Source: Anaerolineae bacterium
GTDB lineage: Bacteria; Chloroflexota; Anaerolineae; Aggregatilineales; UBA3940
Direction: 5' to 3'
DNA length: 8,052 nt
NCBI GenBank assembly: GCA_016926985.1
Contig: JAFGNO010000226.1
Coordinates: 1 to 8,052, forward strand
The notes below the pieces were generated by a model. That model was not told the origin of the DNA, did not search any database, and saw only the letters and a program-made list of their open reading frames with translations. Below are positions 7,091 to 8,052 of this stretch, one piece after another. A program made the translations under genes and the position numbers. Numbering within the stretch: position 1 is the first letter of the stretch; the number at the start of each line of letters is the position of its first letter.

Positions 7091-8052
7091 ATGAACGTGA
7101 CAATCGATGTCTCCTCCGCCATCAACGGCAAAGCCGGGCTGGGCCGCTTTGCCCGGACACTTGCCCGGTCGATAGCCGATCAGCATCCCAACCAGGTGCA
7201 CCTGTTCGCCAATCGTACCTCCCAGTCACAGATTCCACCGGAACTTGCCGGGCTTCCCATAAAAATGATACGGGCTGGTTACAAACCCTGGCGGATGGCG
7301 GTGCTGCTTGCCCAGATGGCTCACCTGTCCATGGAGCGATATTTGCCGCCGGGTACAGATGTTTACCATGCGACCGAGCACCTGCTGCTCCCCATGGGCC
7401 GGGCGGCATCGATCCTGACCGTCCACGACCTGATCTACCGGCTTTTCCCGGAGTACCACAAAAAGCTGAATTATCATTATCTCAACCTGGCGATGCCGCT
7501 CTTTGTCCGCCGCGCCGATCACGTCATCACTGTCAGCCAGTCGAGTAAAAATGACCTGATCCGCCTTTACGGCACGCCCGCTGAAAAAATATCGGTGATC
7601 TATGAAGCGGCTGCGCCACACTTCAGTCCGCAGCCGCCAGCCACTGTTGATGACATTCGCCGCCGCTACCGCCTGCCGGATTGCTACCTGGTCAGCGTGG
7701 GAACCATTGAGCCGCGTAAAAACCTTACCCGGCTGGTGGAGGTGCTGTCGATCCTCCGCCGGGATGACCCGGCGCTGGCGCTGGTCGTTGTGGGGTCGGA
7801 GGGCTGGCTGACCCAGGGTTTTCACGCGGCCATCGAGCAGTTCGGGCAGCAGGAAGCGGTGATCCTCCCCGGCTATGTCCCCGACGAGGATTTGTCGGCA
7901 GTTTACGCCGGGGCGCTGGTCAATGTTGTCGCCTCGGTCTATGAGGGGTTCGGGCTGCCGGTTCTCGAGGGGATGGCCTGCGGCATTCCTACCGTGTGCA
8001 GCGCGACCAGCAGTGTCGGCGAGATCGCCGGGGATGCTGCGCTCACCTTTGA
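7091..8052 (+). CDS. Family 4 (GT-B) glycosyltransferase, 3'-truncated by the window edge
   Basis: This retaining GT-B glycosyltransferase transfers a sugar from a nucleotide-sugar donor to a glycan or lipid acceptor, probably at the cytoplasmic face of the membrane. The visible 320 residues begin with TIDVSSAI and a glycine loop with G16 and G18 followed by R19. VHDLIY (111-116) and VSQSSKNDL (148-156) follow in the N-terminal lobe. The C-terminal lobe opens with SVGTIEPRKNL (202-212), and the donor-site EX7E motif is E285 to E293 within YEGFGLPVLE. SSVGEIAGDAA (307-317) is the usual segment after it. Family members run to roughly 370-390 residues, so the final helices are missing beyond the window. 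The ATG at 7091 is the first start after an in-frame TAA ten bases before it; no clear Shine-Dalgarno precedes it. The divergent acyltransferase suggests an envelope or glycolipid setting. The sugar donor and acceptor are unknown. Confidence 0.94.
   Translation, partial: MNVTIDVSSAINGKAGLGRFARTLARSIADQHPNQVHLFANRTSQSQIPPELAGLPIKMIRAGYKPWRMAVLLAQMAHLSMERYLPPGTDVYHATEHLLLPMGRAASILTVHDLIYRLFPEYHKKLNYHYLNLAMPLFVRRADHVITVSQSSKNDLIRLYGTPAEKISVIYEAAAPHFSPQPPATVDDIRRRYRLPDCYLVSVGTIEPRKNLTRLVEVLSILRRDDPALALVVVGSEGWLTQGFHAAIEQFGQQEAVILPGYVPDEDLSAVYAGALVNVVASVYEGFGLPVLEGMACGIPTVCSATSSVGEIAGDAALTF

Noticed and set aside
6772..7548. Open frame of 258 codons on the + strand across the divergent spacer
   Set aside because: It overlaps the start of the acyltransferase on the other strand and the glycosyltransferase in another frame. 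Its product is Cys/Pro/His-rich without family features, whereas both overlapped genes have clear motifs.
7226..7825. Open frame of 199 codons on the - strand
   Set aside because: It is antisense to the glycosyltransferase, whose motifs are continuous across this stretch.

Overview
The window looks like a stretch of chromosome from a free-living bacterium of moderately high G+C. The best guess at lineage is Chloroflexota, class Anaerolineae. That guess rests on family resemblance only: very long multi-GAF sensor kinases, a 7TM-headed kinase, a compact PlsC-type acyltransferase and a family 4 glycosyltransferase. It contains no rRNA or tRNA gene, no transposase and no CRISPR array.

Layout from left to right. 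Bases 1-2367 (+) hold the C-terminal 788 residues of a soluble-looking multi-GAF/PAS histidine kinase whose start lies outside the window. Fifteen bases after its stop, in convergent orientation, lies a 94-residue protein (2383-2667, -) that I cannot name; it resembles a stand-alone core-binding domain of a tyrosine recombinase. Upstream of it on the same strand is a 1124-residue membrane histidine kinase (2757-6131, -) with 7TM, PAS, three GAF, HisKA and HATPase domains. Next comes a PlsC-family acyltransferase (6232-6939, -). A 151-base divergent spacer (6940-7090) separates it from a family 4 glycosyltransferase on the + strand (7091 to the window edge, incomplete at its C-terminus).

How the genes may work together. 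The two kinases appear able to sense signals through GAF domains and to phosphorylate a partner, but no receiver domain or response regulator lies in the window, so both are orphans here. The acyltransferase and glycosyltransferase suggest membrane-lipid or envelope-glycan synthesis. A link between the kinases and envelope synthesis rests on proximity alone. The - strand genes (acyltransferase, 7TM kinase, small protein) are separated by 100 and 89 bases, so they may or may not share a transcript.

I did not find a convincing undescribed system. The items most worth checking are the small recombinase-like protein, the tandem GAF duplication in the 7TM kinase and the altered motif III in the acyltransferase.
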